The notes below the pieces were generated by a model. It did no database searches and had not been told where the DNA came from. It saw only the letters and a program-made list of their open reading frames with translations. A stretch of 38,446 bases of DNA from an uncultured Pirellulaceae bacterium (GTDB lineage Bacteria > Planctomycetota > Planctomycetia > Pirellulales > Pirellulaceae), in the NCBI GenBank assembly GCA_938040995.1, contig CALHZT010000384.1, forward strand, positions 1-38,446, given 5' to 3'. This document shows positions 8,753-16,674 of this stretch, one piece after another; position 1 is the stretch's first letter; every line of letters starts with the position of its first letter. Both the position numbers and the translations under genes were made by a program.

Positions 8753-9052
8753 TTACTCACAGGACACCGAGGCTCGCCCATTTTTCTCAACCATTACCGT
8801 GCAGCCTTGGCCCGGTGGGCAGCACCGGATTTCGTCGCCGTATGCAGGGTTTCGACCGTGGCCACAACATGCCAACTCAAGGTCCGGGCAAACGGCCCAT
8901 CCCCATTCATTTTGGCAACAGTCCGTTTGCATGTTCGAGCACGGTGACCTCGAATTCAATCTGTCAGGGAATTCGCTGGTTGTGCAGCCACATACGCCGC
9001 CGACGACGAGCGCAACGACCAACAGTAATCCAAAACGGCTTGTTGAGTTCAT
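8753..9052 (-). CDS. Small 12-Cys lipoprotein-like exported protein
   Basis: The product is 99 residues. The ATG at 9052 was chosen over one at 9079 because it gives a clean signal sequence (MNSTSRFGLLLVVALVVGG) and follows GGTGA; the earlier start would add nine residues and overlap the gene upstream. VCGC at about residues 19-22 could be a lipobox, so a lipid anchor is possible. The mature part has paired cysteines (DCC, ACC, RCCPPGQGC); CCPPGQGC resembles granulin-type knots. It is the last gene of a three-gene unit, four bases after the preceding stop. The function is unknown; a disulfide-rich surface peptide is likely. Confidence 0.75.
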   Translation of the reverse strand: MNSTSRFGLLLVVALVVGGVCGCTTSEFPDRLNSRSPCSNMQTDCCQNEWGWAVCPDLELACCGHGRNPAYGDEIRCCPPGQGCTVMVEKNGRASVSCE

Positions 9053-9056
9053 CGAA

Positions 9057-9923
9057 TCACCATAAATAGTCCGCGTCATAGTCCTGGTTCGCGACGATGC
9101 GAAACCGCCTGAGAGGTTGCCATTTCTCGATGTCCGGGTTGTACAAGAATCGGATCAACTGCGGCTCGTACACTTCCTGGCCATCAAGCTGGAAGCGAAA
9201 CACAAGACGAACATCGGCAACGTTGAATCTTTTGTGTTTTCTCATGGCCCTATCGACTTGCAGCTCACCACCGAAGAGTCTCGACGACGTGTACATGTGC
9301 TTCCAGACAGCAAAGTCCGCCACGGTAAGCTCCCGCGCAGAATAGACCTCGTGGGAATTTGCCTCCGTTTCGAAGACAGACACACTGGATTCGTCCAGCA
9401 GGATTGCCTGCCATTTCGCTGGCTTGCGTCGCTGCGAGAACGCAACAAACAGCTCTTTTGCAGAAAAGTCTCCCCTCACGTCAACTTGAGAAGCGAGGAA
9501 GTCTACCGTCTCTTCCGGGATGGAACGTCCACGCTCAACCCACCATTCGTACATTCGCTCTGCATCCTGTGACAACTCTGAGGCGATGAGTGTGTTGATT
9601 GCATTGGCGAGGTCGATGCGCGCACCTTCGCTCAGGCGTGAAAAGCTGATTGTCTTGTCGAGCTTTGATTTGACGAGATGTTTGTTTCGCGAAATCGCAT
9701 CAAGGTTTTCTATCGTTAACTCAGTGGTTACATCATGCTGCGGAGATACACTCCATTCATTCAGCAAGTCGGTGACCATTTGCGAGTGATCCTCTGACGC
9801 GATGATCAAGCTGTCTTCAATCGTTCGTTCAGGAAAAACGACTCGCGAAATCAGCCATCCGTTCACAGCAACGAAAATCATCAGAATCAGGATCGCGAGT
9901 CGTTTGTAGCCAGGTTTGCTCAT
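9057..9923 (-). CDS. Membrane-anchored protein of unknown function
   Basis: The product is 288 residues. The N-terminus has a short basic stretch and one membrane segment (KRLAILILMIFVAVNGWLISRVVF, about 8-30), with no obvious cleavage site, so most of the protein should lie outside the cytoplasm. The rest looks globular and mixed alpha/beta, ending WQPLRRFRIVANQDYDADYLW. No catalytic motif or known domain is recognised. Its ATG overlaps the stop of the DUF1573 gene (ATGA), so the two are probably translationally coupled. It is part of a leftward unit with DUF1573 upstream and a 12-Cys lipoprotein downstream. Confidence 0.78.
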   Translation of the reverse strand: MSKPGYKRLAILILMIFVAVNGWLISRVVFPERTIEDSLIIASEDHSQMVTDLLNEWSVSPQHDVTTELTIENLDAISRNKHLVKSKLDKTISFSRLSEGARIDLANAINTLIASELSQDAERMYEWWVERGRSIPEETVDFLASQVDVRGDFSAKELFVAFSQRRKPAKWQAILLDESSVSVFETEANSHEVYSARELTVADFAVWKHMYTSSRLFGGELQVDRAMRKHKRFNVADVRLVFRFQLDGQEVYEPQLIRFLYNPDIEKWQPLRRFRIVANQDYDADYLW

Positions 9924-10906
9924 CGGTTGCTCCTGCTTGCGGTGGGCCGTGCCGGTATCGTCGGCATGCCCAGTTTTGCATTCCTTACCCTGACGGTGAC
10001 GGTTAACAATTCGCTCCAGATTAGAGTCTTCGTAGGTGTAGGCAAATCAACTTGCATGCTCACGGATAGTCCTCGTGAAGAAATGCGCTTTGTCGAGTTT
10101 ATACGCAGCCAGTCGACGTTTGGTTCCACGTTGACTGCACCGTCGGGATTCTTGGCGAGGACAACCACGTCGTAATTCGCGGTGTCGCTTAACACTACGC
10201 TCGACGCAGGATAAAACGAAAATGGCGAGTCGCCATTCCAAAAGGCTTCCGCCTTTCCTTTTACGGCGCCATTTACGTCCATGGCATAGACGAGGCCCCG
10301 ACCCGAAGAGTTGCGCGGCGCCGCCAAGGTTGCCGTGATACTTCCTTTGCTGCTATTTGCGATCGAAATTTGTAGTTCGTCTGTCGATGTCGACAGAACA
10401 ATTTCGCGCAAGTCAAGCGATTCCGATGAGACTCGAAATGTCTCTGTCAAAGTATCCCTTGTTAACTCAATTTTGGCTGGTTCGAACACTACATCGTCAA
10501 CCACTTCCCCCGTTATCGGGACTCGCCAGAATCTCCCCAGATCGGTCGCGTGTAGGTAAACAAATTTCTCGAATTTGCCCGGTTCTTTGGGGCTGACGAT
10601 CGTGAAGTTGAGTGATCCCTGGCCATCGGCTGGTAGCAAATTGGGATCGATCGTGGCGTCAATACACCCGCATGATGCGCGAGGTGCTTCGATCTTCAGG
10701 CTGCTGTCATGCTTATTGGTGATCCTGAACTCGCCTTCGTGTCTGCTGTTTCGGCTGACTTGTCCAAGTTGGATCGAGTCCGGTTCGATCACGAGTGAAT
10801 CAGTCGTTGTCGCATTAATGTCGTAAAACTGGACGAGTAGGACCAGAATCCCTGCTTGAACGATTGAAAGCGCAACTAACAATTGCCAGAACTTCTGAAG
10901 CGTCAT
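9920..10906 (-). CDS. DUF1573 domain protein, membrane-anchored
   Basis: The product is 328 residues. An N-terminal membrane segment (about 7-28, FWQLLVALSIVQAGILVLLVQF) is followed by a DUF1573 module at about 43-135: LGQVSRNSRHEGEFRITN, then the hallmark SCGC (about 78-81) and a G-F-E-K-F-V-Y-L-H-A strand. DUF1573 is an Ig-like extracellular fold common in planctomycetes and Bacteroidetes; its role is unknown. The rest looks like further Ig-like domains. It is the first gene of a three-gene unit, with a promoter carrying a 12-A tract 40 bases upstream. Confidence 0.85.
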   Translation of the reverse strand: MTLQKFWQLLVALSIVQAGILVLLVQFYDINATTTDSLVIEPDSIQLGQVSRNSRHEGEFRITNKHDSSLKIEAPRASCGCIDATIDPNLLPADGQGSLNFTIVSPKEPGKFEKFVYLHATDLGRFWRVPITGEVVDDVVFEPAKIELTRDTLTETFRVSSESLDLREIVLSTSTDELQISIANSSKGSITATLAAPRNSSGRGLVYAMDVNGAVKGKAEAFWNGDSPFSFYPASSVVLSDTANYDVVVLAKNPDGAVNVEPNVDWLRINSTKRISSRGLSVSMQVDLPTPTKTLIWSELLTVTVRVRNAKLGMPTIPARPTASRSNR

Positions 10907-10945
10907 AGCGTCGTTTCTCGCACGGATGCCAAGTAGAGGTCACTT

Positions 10946-10975
10946 AGTGTAGCAGTTTTTTTTTTTTAGTGGCAA
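10946..10975 (-). promoter_or_regulatory. Putative promoter with 12-A spacer tract
   Basis: On the minus strand TTGCCA (10970-10975, five of six matches to the -35 consensus) is followed by an 18-base spacer containing twelve consecutive A, then TG-C-TACACT (extended -10; hexamer 10946-10951). Transcription would start about 30 bases before the ATG at 10906. The homopolymer is directly visible; promoter activity is inferred, using sigma70-type consensus. Confidence 0.55.
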
Positions 10976-11249
10976 GTACCGGTCATATATGTTGGAGGAA
11001 CCATGTCGGCAGGCACTGTCTGGCAGATCGCCGGGTTTCTCAGGACTTTTGGTTCGAAAATTTGAAGAAGATCCCCATTGGATGTCGGAACTGATATTTC
11101 GTCGCATATATGTCAAAAATCCTTTGACTCCCGGATGTTCGCCAATGAGAATCAGGTTGCCACTTTCATTCTGTATTTAGCAACCGGGATGTGATGGCCT
11201 TGGATGGCTTAGGCAACACTCTTCTTTAGCGACTTTGACTGGAAAGCAA
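10976..11249. other. Intergenic region between divergent genes
   Basis: Together with the promoter this makes a gap of about 340 bases between the DUF1573 unit and the first PEP-CTERM gene. I see no gene, tandem repeat or strong hairpin in it. A GGAAAG ribosome-binding site lies just before the ATG at 11250. Confidence 0.4.
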
Positions 11250-11858
11250 ATGAACCAACGTACGAGCTGCACTCTCCTGTTCTCCCTCTGTCTATGTTTT
11301 TCGACATCACTCGATTCTGCCGCAAACGAAATCGATATCGAAGTCAGCTGGGATGACAATAATCTTGTCACCTGGCAAATTGACTACGACATTGTTGGGT
11401 CTCCACTGGCGTCTTCGTTTAGCGCTATGGACCCCAACACCGGTTCCCTTTCTGCGACGCCACCATTTGGCCTTGTCGGGTTCGTGTCGTGGTTTGGCCT
11501 CGGCGATGTTTTCTGTCCGTTATTTGAAAACGGATTCTCTGGTGCATTCTGGGACGGTTTTTTTGGGGTCACCAGTTCAGACCCGAACATCGGTATTGCA
11601 CCCGATTACGACGCCAACGGAAGTCACGATCTTTATCTCGTTGCGCAGGATACCTCAACCATCAATTCGCTGGGGATGGGCTCTTTTACCCTGACTTACC
11701 AAGGGGATAGTGAGGCTGCATGCGACTGCTTTAATCCGGGGACATACACAAGTAACGATGGTATGGCTACAGTCACCGTGGTTCCAGAGCCGTCGGCTGG
11801 TCTCCTGATTCTTGGTGGCGCCGGCATGCTATGGATGGGGCGACGAGGCAAACGCTAA
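11250..11858 (+). CDS. PEP-CTERM sorted exported protein
   Basis: The product is 202 residues. The ATG at 11250 follows GGAAAG and opens a signal peptide (MNQRTSCTLLFSLCLCFSTSLDSAA). The mature part is acidic and poor in Lys/Arg, typical of PEP-CTERM exoproteins. The C-terminus is a PEP-CTERM sorting signal: VVPEPSAGLLILGGAGMLW then RRGKR. Such proteins are processed by exosortases and sent to the surface or biofilm matrix. The core has no recognised domain. An 11-pair terminator follows 57 bases downstream. No exosortase gene is visible in this window. Confidence 0.88.
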   Translation: MNQRTSCTLLFSLCLCFSTSLDSAANEIDIEVSWDDNNLVTWQIDYDIVGSPLASSFSAMDPNTGSLSATPPFGLVGFVSWFGLGDVFCPLFENGFSGAFWDGFFGVTSSDPNIGIAPDYDANGSHDLYLVAQDTSTINSLGMGSFTLTYQGDSEAACDCFNPGTYTSNDGMATVTVVPEPSAGLLILGGAGMLWMGRRGKR

Positions 11859-11914
11859 TCACCGGAAACCATCAGCTCTGCTGGTACGAGCTCGTACTGG
11901 CGAACCGCAAAACG

Positions 11915-11941
11915 AAAGCCGCATCATCCGATGCGGCTTTT
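11915..11941 (+). terminator. Terminator of first PEP-CTERM gene
   Basis: AAAGCCGCATC, loop ATCC and GATGCGGCTTTT form an 11-pair stem with a T run. Both arms are identical to those of the terminator at 8706; only the loop differs. Confidence 0.85.
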
Positions 11942-12317
11942 CTTGCATTGCAGATAGGGGTGAAATCTCCAATCGCAGCTTTTCAGGTGGAGTCACCTCA
12001 GTAGCTTTCGATTGGTCGACCTCGCACATTTCACGTTCTGCCAGCCACAGCTGCCCCCGTGGTTCCTGTCGCTATTCTGCTGAGATTCGGCGTAGTGTTG
12101 CCGAGGTAACTTTCCTCGTGTGCTTCAGATTACACAAAAAGTAAATCGGTGCTTTTCTCAAAGTCGTTGTAATAATGGCTACCTTCGCCCGACAAATCGT
12201 GCGGCATATTTCAAAAGTTCGGAAAAAGGGGACAAGCCAGTGAAAACACCAGGGATCGAATGATCTCCGTTGATTTTATCGTGTTTGTACCATTTTTTGA
12301 ATTTTTGGAGTTTCTAT
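11942..12317. other. Intergenic region upstream of second PEP-CTERM gene
   Basis: No convincing gene is seen in this 376-base spacer. It contains an AT-rich stretch around 12165-12175 (GTTGTAATAATGG) that could include a -10 element, and GGAAAAAGGGGACA near 12220-12233, a purine-rich motif. TTTTTGGAG at 12302-12310 is the ribosome-binding site of the next gene. Confidence 0.4.
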
Positions 12318-13091
12318 ATGAAAAAGATTGTTTCGTTCACAGCTGTTCTTGTACTTGTTGCTGCTTCCCTCGTTTCCGCTCAGACTCAAATTCGAGTCGA
12401 CGTGACAACGACAGGACCTGTTGGTCTTGCCCCGTTCTATGGTTCTTTCCATGACGGAAGTTTCAGTATTTTCCAACCCGGCGGTATGGCATCGCCCGGT
12501 CTCGAACTGCTCGCGGAACTTGGTGATCCCAGTGTCCTCGTTGCTGCGACTCCAAGCACGGTGTCTGCAGCAGGTTTTGCACCCGGCGGGCCTTTCGCGC
12601 CGAACGGTGGCACTGGAAGCGAAGTATTCACAGTGAATAGTTCGCAGACGATGTTTTCTTTTGCTTCCATGATTCTGCCAACCAACGACTGGTTCATTGC
12701 AAACGCCTCGGCGATTGACGTTTCCAGCCTCGTGGGCGCGGCTCCTGGAGCGAGCCTGACGATTAATCCAGGAATGGTTTACGACGCAGGTACCGAAGCA
12801 GAAGACTTTATGTATGCCCCCGGACTGCCACTGGTTGGTTTGACACCGCCTCCTGGTCACGATCCGATGGGTGGAACTGTTGAAGCGAATCCGATCGCGC
12901 TCGTTACTGGTCCTGATCCATTCGCAGGTATTCCCAATACTTTGCCAAGTGATTTTGACACAACGTCGATCGACTTCTCCGGTGGGCCAATCGCATCGGT
13001 TACGCTGACGGTTGTACCGGAACCTGCGAGCTTCTCATTGCTGGCACTTGCTGGCCTTGGTTTGCTTGGATTCCGTCGCCGACGAAGCTAG
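12318..13091 (+). CDS. PEP-CTERM sorted exported protein
   Basis: The product is 257 residues. The ATG at 12318 follows GGAG by seven bases and opens a signal peptide (MKKIVSFTAVLVLVAASLVSAQ, cut near 21). An upstream start at 12270 would add 16 hydrophobic residues without a ribosome-binding site. The mature part is Pro/Gly/Ala-rich with GTGSEVFTVNSSQTMFSFASMI, resembling the spondin_N-like exported proteins, though that match is tentative. It ends VVPEPASFSLLALAGLGLLGF then RRRRS, a textbook PEP-CTERM signal. A strong terminator follows 32 bases after the stop. Confidence 0.9.
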   Translation: MKKIVSFTAVLVLVAASLVSAQTQIRVDVTTTGPVGLAPFYGSFHDGSFSIFQPGGMASPGLELLAELGDPSVLVAATPSTVSAAGFAPGGPFAPNGGTGSEVFTVNSSQTMFSFASMILPTNDWFIANASAIDVSSLVGAAPGASLTINPGMVYDAGTEAEDFMYAPGLPLVGLTPPPGHDPMGGTVEANPIALVTGPDPFAGIPNTLPSDFDTTSIDFSGGPIASVTLTVVPEPASFSLLALAGLGLLGFRRRRS

Positions 13092-13122
13092 TATTCGCCA
13101 AAACAAGCTGATTAAGAAAAAC

Positions 13123-13158
13123 AAAGAGGCTGGAGCAAATTGCTCCAGCCTCTTTTTT
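13123..13158 (+). terminator. Terminator of second PEP-CTERM gene
   Basis: AAAGAGGCTGGAGCA (13123-13137), loop AAT and TGCTCCAGCCTCTTT form a perfect 15-pair stem followed by further T (six in a row in total). This is the strongest terminator in the window. Confidence 0.93.
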
Positions 13159-13250
13159 GTGTCCAGAACATTTTTGCGCGCATCCGCATTCTGCAACCTG
13201 GGCTTCTTGAATCAGATTACACCTGACTCTTCCGTAACCCAGCCAAATGC

Positions 13251-13283
13251 GAAAAGGCCGGAGCAAGTTGCTCCAACCCTTTC
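13251..13283 (-). terminator. Probable terminator of the acyl-CoA dehydrogenase gene
   Basis: On the minus strand GGAGCA and TGCTCC pair around a three-base loop, extended by two GC pairs after an internal loop, with TTTT after the stem. It lies 28 bases after the stop at 13311. The core resembles that of the 13123 terminator. Confidence 0.5.
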
Positions 13284-13310
13284 AATGTCGTTGATCCGTC
13301 TTGGTGCGAT

Positions 13311-15236
13311 TTAGTATCGCATCATGATTTCTTCGGCGTGCACGCCCGCCAGCGATTTGAATCCGCCTGCGGCGATCTCGGCACCCAGTTTGGTGACGGT
13401 GCGATAGTCGCGATCCGACGGTCGCTTGCCGAGCAGTTCGTTCTTGATGCTTGTGCAATGCGCCTCGGCAGCTTTCTGCACAAGCTCATCGTCGCTCTTC
13501 GCGGCATAAGTCGCCGTTGCCAGCATGACAATCATCGACTGGATACGTAGCGAGAGCTCGGCCATGCGGCACTGGCGATCTGCCAGCTTGAGCTGGTGTT
13601 TTCGCATTGCACCGTCAATTTCCATTGGCGACTTTTGCAGCTGTGCACATGCCCAGCTCGCATGATCTTTGAGTTTTGATGGCATCGAAGGCAACGTCGG
13701 CCGCTTTGTCGGAGTCAGGAACTGTTTCGTCAGCCACGCAACGTACGGTGGCATCGCACTTCGCAGCGCCCATAGGTGACCGGGGTTCATCGGGTTCATC
13801 GTTTTGATCCCCGCTTTGGCCAAGGCCTTTCCTACAGGTTCGAAGTACTTTGTGCCATGAGCTTTGACCAGCGACTTGAAGAAAGCCATCCCCAGCATCT
13901 CGCCTTCACCCTCGTAGATACAAGGTGCAAGGTACTCGTGGACATGATCTCCAAACATGTGACCATGCAGGAACGAGCGTCCGCCGTGCGTTTTCATGCA
14001 CAGCTCAATCGCGGCTTCTTTCTGATACTCACTACCGAAGATCTTGGCGATGATGCACTCCATCTCGCCTCGGTAACCTTCGTCCAGCAGCGTCGAGCAC
14101 CAGTCAACAAGCGCGTCACAAGCCACAATCATGCCGGCCAAGCGTCCAAGCCGTCGTTGCACGAGCTCTCGTTTGCCGATCTCTTCTCCATAGGTGACTC
14201 GATAGTTGGCCCACGGGATCATGCTCGCCATCATCAGCCGCATCGTTCCTGCAGCGTTGGCACACAGTGAAACGCGACCGAGGTTCAGTCCGTGATAGGC
14301 GATCAGAAGGCCGTTGCCTTTTTTTGGTACCAGCAGGTTATCGGCAGGCACTTCAAAGTCGTTAAAGATGATGCCCTGGTTGTAAGTATGCTTCAGTGCC
14401 CAAAGGCCATACTTGCGCAACTGGAAGTTCGCATTTTCTTCTTTCGGAAGATCGCAAATGAGAACCGCCGGTGCTCCATCGACCAGGCAGACAAGTCCAA
14501 TGGTCCTGCCCGGTACAACGTTGGTGATAAACAGCTTCTCGCCGTTGACGATATACTTGTCGCCCTTCAATACGGCAGTTGTCTTCAGCGCCGTCAGGTC
14601 GGAACCGGCGGCTGGTTCCGTCAGCGCGAAAGCCGACAGTCGCTTTCCGCTTGCGAGATCAGGAAGGAATCGTTCTTTCTGTTCATCGTTTCCGAACGTG
14701 CGGACAGGATCGACGGCTCCGATACAGCCGTGCACACTGGCAAGGCCCGCGATCGTTGGATCTTCAAGAGCCATTCGCGTCAGGAACTTTGAGAACGATC
14801 GAAATGGCGTGCCGCTTCCGCCGTACTCTTTGTCGACTAGCAAGCCCCAATAACCGGCGGCACCGAGTTCGTCCATGATCGATTCATGAATCTTGCCGTG
14901 CTCATTGTGAAGCGTGCCGGCGACGCGGTGTTTGCGAACGACTTCGATCGAATCGTCCATCACTTTTTGAATGGCGGGATCTGTTTCAATCGACTTGCCT
15001 TCAAACAGTTCGATGGGAAGCTCTTTGTCCCAGACGGCTCGATGAGCCGGGCTGTTGATCGTTTGATATTGTGGCTGGAAAAGCGATTCCACCTGATCGT
15101 CCGCTTTGTCAATCGCGCCTGTTCGGCGAGCTTCATCATCGCTCTTGCCGCTCAATCGCATCGCGGTTTCCGCGAATGAGGCTGCGTCATCGGCAGGATT
15201 GTTGGTCAAGTCGTTGGACTTGTCGCTCATGTGCAT
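13311..15236 (-). CDS. Acyl-CoA dehydrogenase (long form)
   Basis: The product is 641 residues. It carries the acyl-CoA dehydrogenase signatures FALTEPAAGSDLTALKT (FAD and substrate site) and YKGE-like IYEGEGEMLGMAFFK near the glutamate region, where a catalytic base is expected. The N-terminal domain (LVDKEYGGSGTPFRSFSKFL) and middle beta domain are normal. It is about 250 residues longer than short acyl-CoA dehydrogenases, with a helical C-terminal extension (residues about 450-641) like the very-long-chain and ACAD9 type. Start is at ATG 15236 or 15230 after AAAGGGA; a longer frame upstream is Arg-rich and unlikely. The substrate is probably a long-chain acyl-CoA, by family. No beta-oxidation partners are adjacent. 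Confidence 0.9.
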   Translation of the reverse strand: MHMSDKSNDLTNNPADDAASFAETAMRLSGKSDDEARRTGAIDKADDQVESLFQPQYQTINSPAHRAVWDKELPIELFEGKSIETDPAIQKVMDDSIEVVRKHRVAGTLHNEHGKIHESIMDELGAAGYWGLLVDKEYGGSGTPFRSFSKFLTRMALEDPTIAGLASVHGCIGAVDPVRTFGNDEQKERFLPDLASGKRLSAFALTEPAAGSDLTALKTTAVLKGDKYIVNGEKLFITNVVPGRTIGLVCLVDGAPAVLICDLPKEENANFQLRKYGLWALKHTYNQGIIFNDFEVPADNLLVPKKGNGLLIAYHGLNLGRVSLCANAAGTMRLMMASMIPWANYRVTYGEEIGKRELVQRRLGRLAGMIVACDALVDWCSTLLDEGYRGEMECIIAKIFGSEYQKEAAIELCMKTHGGRSFLHGHMFGDHVHEYLAPCIYEGEGEMLGMAFFKSLVKAHGTKYFEPVGKALAKAGIKTMNPMNPGHLWALRSAMPPYVAWLTKQFLTPTKRPTLPSMPSKLKDHASWACAQLQKSPMEIDGAMRKHQLKLADRQCRMAELSLRIQSMIVMLATATYAAKSDDELVQKAAEAHCTSIKNELLGKRPSDRDYRTVTKLGAEIAAGGFKSLAGVHAEEIMMRY

Positions 15237-15446
15237 CTGAGTTCCCTTTCCGTTTCCACGTTTTTCCAAGTCTTCTCGTCGCGTCCATCGTTCGCGGCGA
15301 CGGCCCCGACCAGAACCTGGCGAGCCGGTAAATAGTACACGCGCCCAGTCGAAAAAAGCGGCACGAATCGGCGACTCGGTGCCAACCCGCAAAGTTCCTG
15401 ATCAGAATAAAAAGCTCGTGTCGGTCAGTTGGGCGTCACATTTTTT

Positions 15447-15689
15447 CTAAAGGAGTTTGTTGACACAAATGCCCATGTTTCCGCGACACAACGATTCCTG
15501 ATATTCAACCGCTTCGCCAAAGTCGCCGTTAACTTGTGGTTGGCTGAGGTCAGGCCATGGCTGCGAAAATGTCCGCTCACGCGATTCGTTGTAGCGGTTG
15601 TAAGAGAATTGCCGCCAAGGCTCGTTGACTTGCCACGCGACGCCGAATGAAGCCGGGCAAAACTGAGTCGGGTTGCCCGGGGATTCCAT
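15447..15689 (-). CDS. Possible small protein, unrecognised
   Basis: An open frame of 80 residues begins MESPGNPTQFCPASFGVAW and is rich in Trp, Tyr, Asn and Gln (WRQFSYNRYNESRERTFSQPW), a composition more protein-like than most shadow frames. It lacks a well-spaced ribosome-binding site; GGGGGA abuts the ATG. It lies upstream of the acyl-CoA dehydrogenase with a 210-base gap. The start overlaps strong hairpins at 15653-15697, so it may instead be part of a structured non-coding region. I cannot assign a function. Confidence 0.3.
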   Translation of the reverse strand: MESPGNPTQFCPASFGVAWQVNEPWRQFSYNRYNESRERTFSQPWPDLSQPQVNGDFGEAVEYQESLCRGNMGICVNKLL

Positions 15690-15745
15690 TCCCCCGGTTC
15701 CATCCGAAAAGCGGTCAGAACGACGACTCGAAAAGGGTGAGAGTC
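15653..15745. promoter_or_regulatory. Cluster of overlapping hairpins, possible structured RNA
   Basis: CCGGGCAA (15653-15660) pairs with TTGCCCGG (15673-15680). The last four bases of that arm also begin CCGGGG (15677-15682), which pairs with CCCCGG (15692-15697), so the two stems exclude each other. Smaller stems follow: CCG/CGG around AAAAG (15704-15714) and GACTC/GAGTC around 15725-15745. This layout resembles an attenuator or riboswitch platform, but no known class is recognised. On the plus strand it is about 190 bases upstream of the Dabb gene; on the minus strand it is upstream of the acyl-CoA dehydrogenase. Confidence 0.3.
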
Positions 15746-15936
15746 CGAGCCGCCGTTCATTACGCTGTCCGAATGTTAGTGCTGATCTGCAAATTGGTCG
15801 AGCAAATGGTGGCCATGCCGCAACTCAAATTGCGATTCCGCTGCCGGGCGTCTAAATTGGCGGTCTTAATTCCCCCTGACTGGAGTAGCGATCCAGTCCC
15901 CCTCCCTCATAGGCACTAATAAAAAGGCGCAGAAGC
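15746..15936. other. Leader region of the Dabb gene
   Basis: With the hairpin cluster this is part of a 700-base spacer (15237-15936). A further hairpin, ACTGGA (15879-15884) with TCCAGT (15892-15897), lies 40 bases before the ATG at 15937. No gene is seen in this part. Confidence 0.35.
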
Positions 15937-16263
15937 ATGTCGGAAGTCGAAGAAGGCCAGCTCGCACATCACGTTTATTTCACGCTCAAGGACAAGTCCG
16001 CCGAAAAGAAGGCCGAGCTGATTGAGGCGTGCCACCAATACCTAAAGCCGCAACCTGGTGTCGTTTTCTTTTCAGCAGGCGGGCGAGTGCCGGATCTGAG
16101 TCGCGAAGTTAATGACGACCAGTTCGATATTTCACTGGCGATCGTTTTCGACAGCCGCCAATCGCATGATGCCTATCAGGTTGATGAAACCCACGACAAA
16201 TTCGTCGCCGAGCAGAAAGAGAACTGGGAAAGCGTCCGCGTTTTCGATTCGAATCTTGCCTGA
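15937..16263 (+). CDS. Dabb (stress-responsive A/B barrel) domain protein
   Basis: The product is 108 residues and fills one Dabb domain: LAHHVYFTLKDKSAEKKAEL (strand then helix), PGVVFFSAGGRVPDLSREVND, FDISLAIVFDSRQSHDAYQ and HDKFVAEQKENWESVRVFD. These dimeric alpha/beta barrel proteins have varied and mostly unknown roles; a few bind small hydrophobic molecules. The N-terminus is short (MSEVEEGQ), with no signal peptide, so it is cytoplasmic. It is a single gene with a structured leader upstream and repeats downstream. Confidence 0.85.
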   Translation: MSEVEEGQLAHHVYFTLKDKSAEKKAELIEACHQYLKPQPGVVFFSAGGRVPDLSREVNDDQFDISLAIVFDSRQSHDAYQVDETHDKFVAEQKENWESVRVFDSNLA

Positions 16264-16308
16264 TCGCTGTGATCCGTCCAACCGCCCGGCAATTCACTCT
16301 CGTCGCCC

Positions 16309-16573
16309 GGCGAGCCGGCTGCGTCAGCTGCCGGGTGTGGGTTTGAGGCATCGCGACGTTGCGCAGTTGGTTGATATGCCTTGGCCGCCTTGGCCTGCCC
16401 TAAGCCGAAGGCTTTGCAGTCTGTAGTCGGCGGTGGCGCTGTGCTTACCAGCGTTACCAGCTGATATCCCTTCGGGATGAAGACCGTGCACGAATGCCGG
16501 CTACCATTGCCAAACGACTGGCGATGAGGTGCGTACCACGTTCCCACCCGGCAGCTTACGCAGCCGGCTCGCC
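16309..16573. repeat. Inverted repeat pair (29-base arms)
   Basis: Arms at 16309-16337 (GGCGAGCCGGCTGCGTCAGC...) and 16545-16573 (its reverse complement with one mismatch) flank about 207 bases. The arms are rich in GCCGGC palindromes. This resembles a non-autonomous element or a pair of REP-like palindromes in opposite orientation. No coding sequence lies between them. Confidence 0.65.
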
Positions 16574-16627
16574 AGTCGCTAAAGATGCGCGGTCGCAGGC
16601 TAAAGCCTGTACTCCAACAGTCGTGCC

Positions 16628-16674
16628 ACTCGCAACTCGCAACTCGCAACTCGCAACTCGCAACTCGCAACTCG
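16628..16674. repeat. Heptamer tandem array (ACTCGCA)
   Basis: Six perfect copies of ACTCGCA plus a partial seventh. On the other strand the unit is CGAGTTG in another phase, the same as six units of the array at 29303. It lies in the space between convergent genes, 54 bases after the inverted repeat at 16545. The whole spacer 16264-16752 is repeat material with no gene. Confidence 0.9.

Noticed and set aside
15425..15760. Minus-strand open frame of 111 codons
   Set aside because: It overlaps the hairpin cluster, is Arg/Ser/Thr-rich with no ribosome-binding site and competes with a more protein-like frame at 15447-15689.
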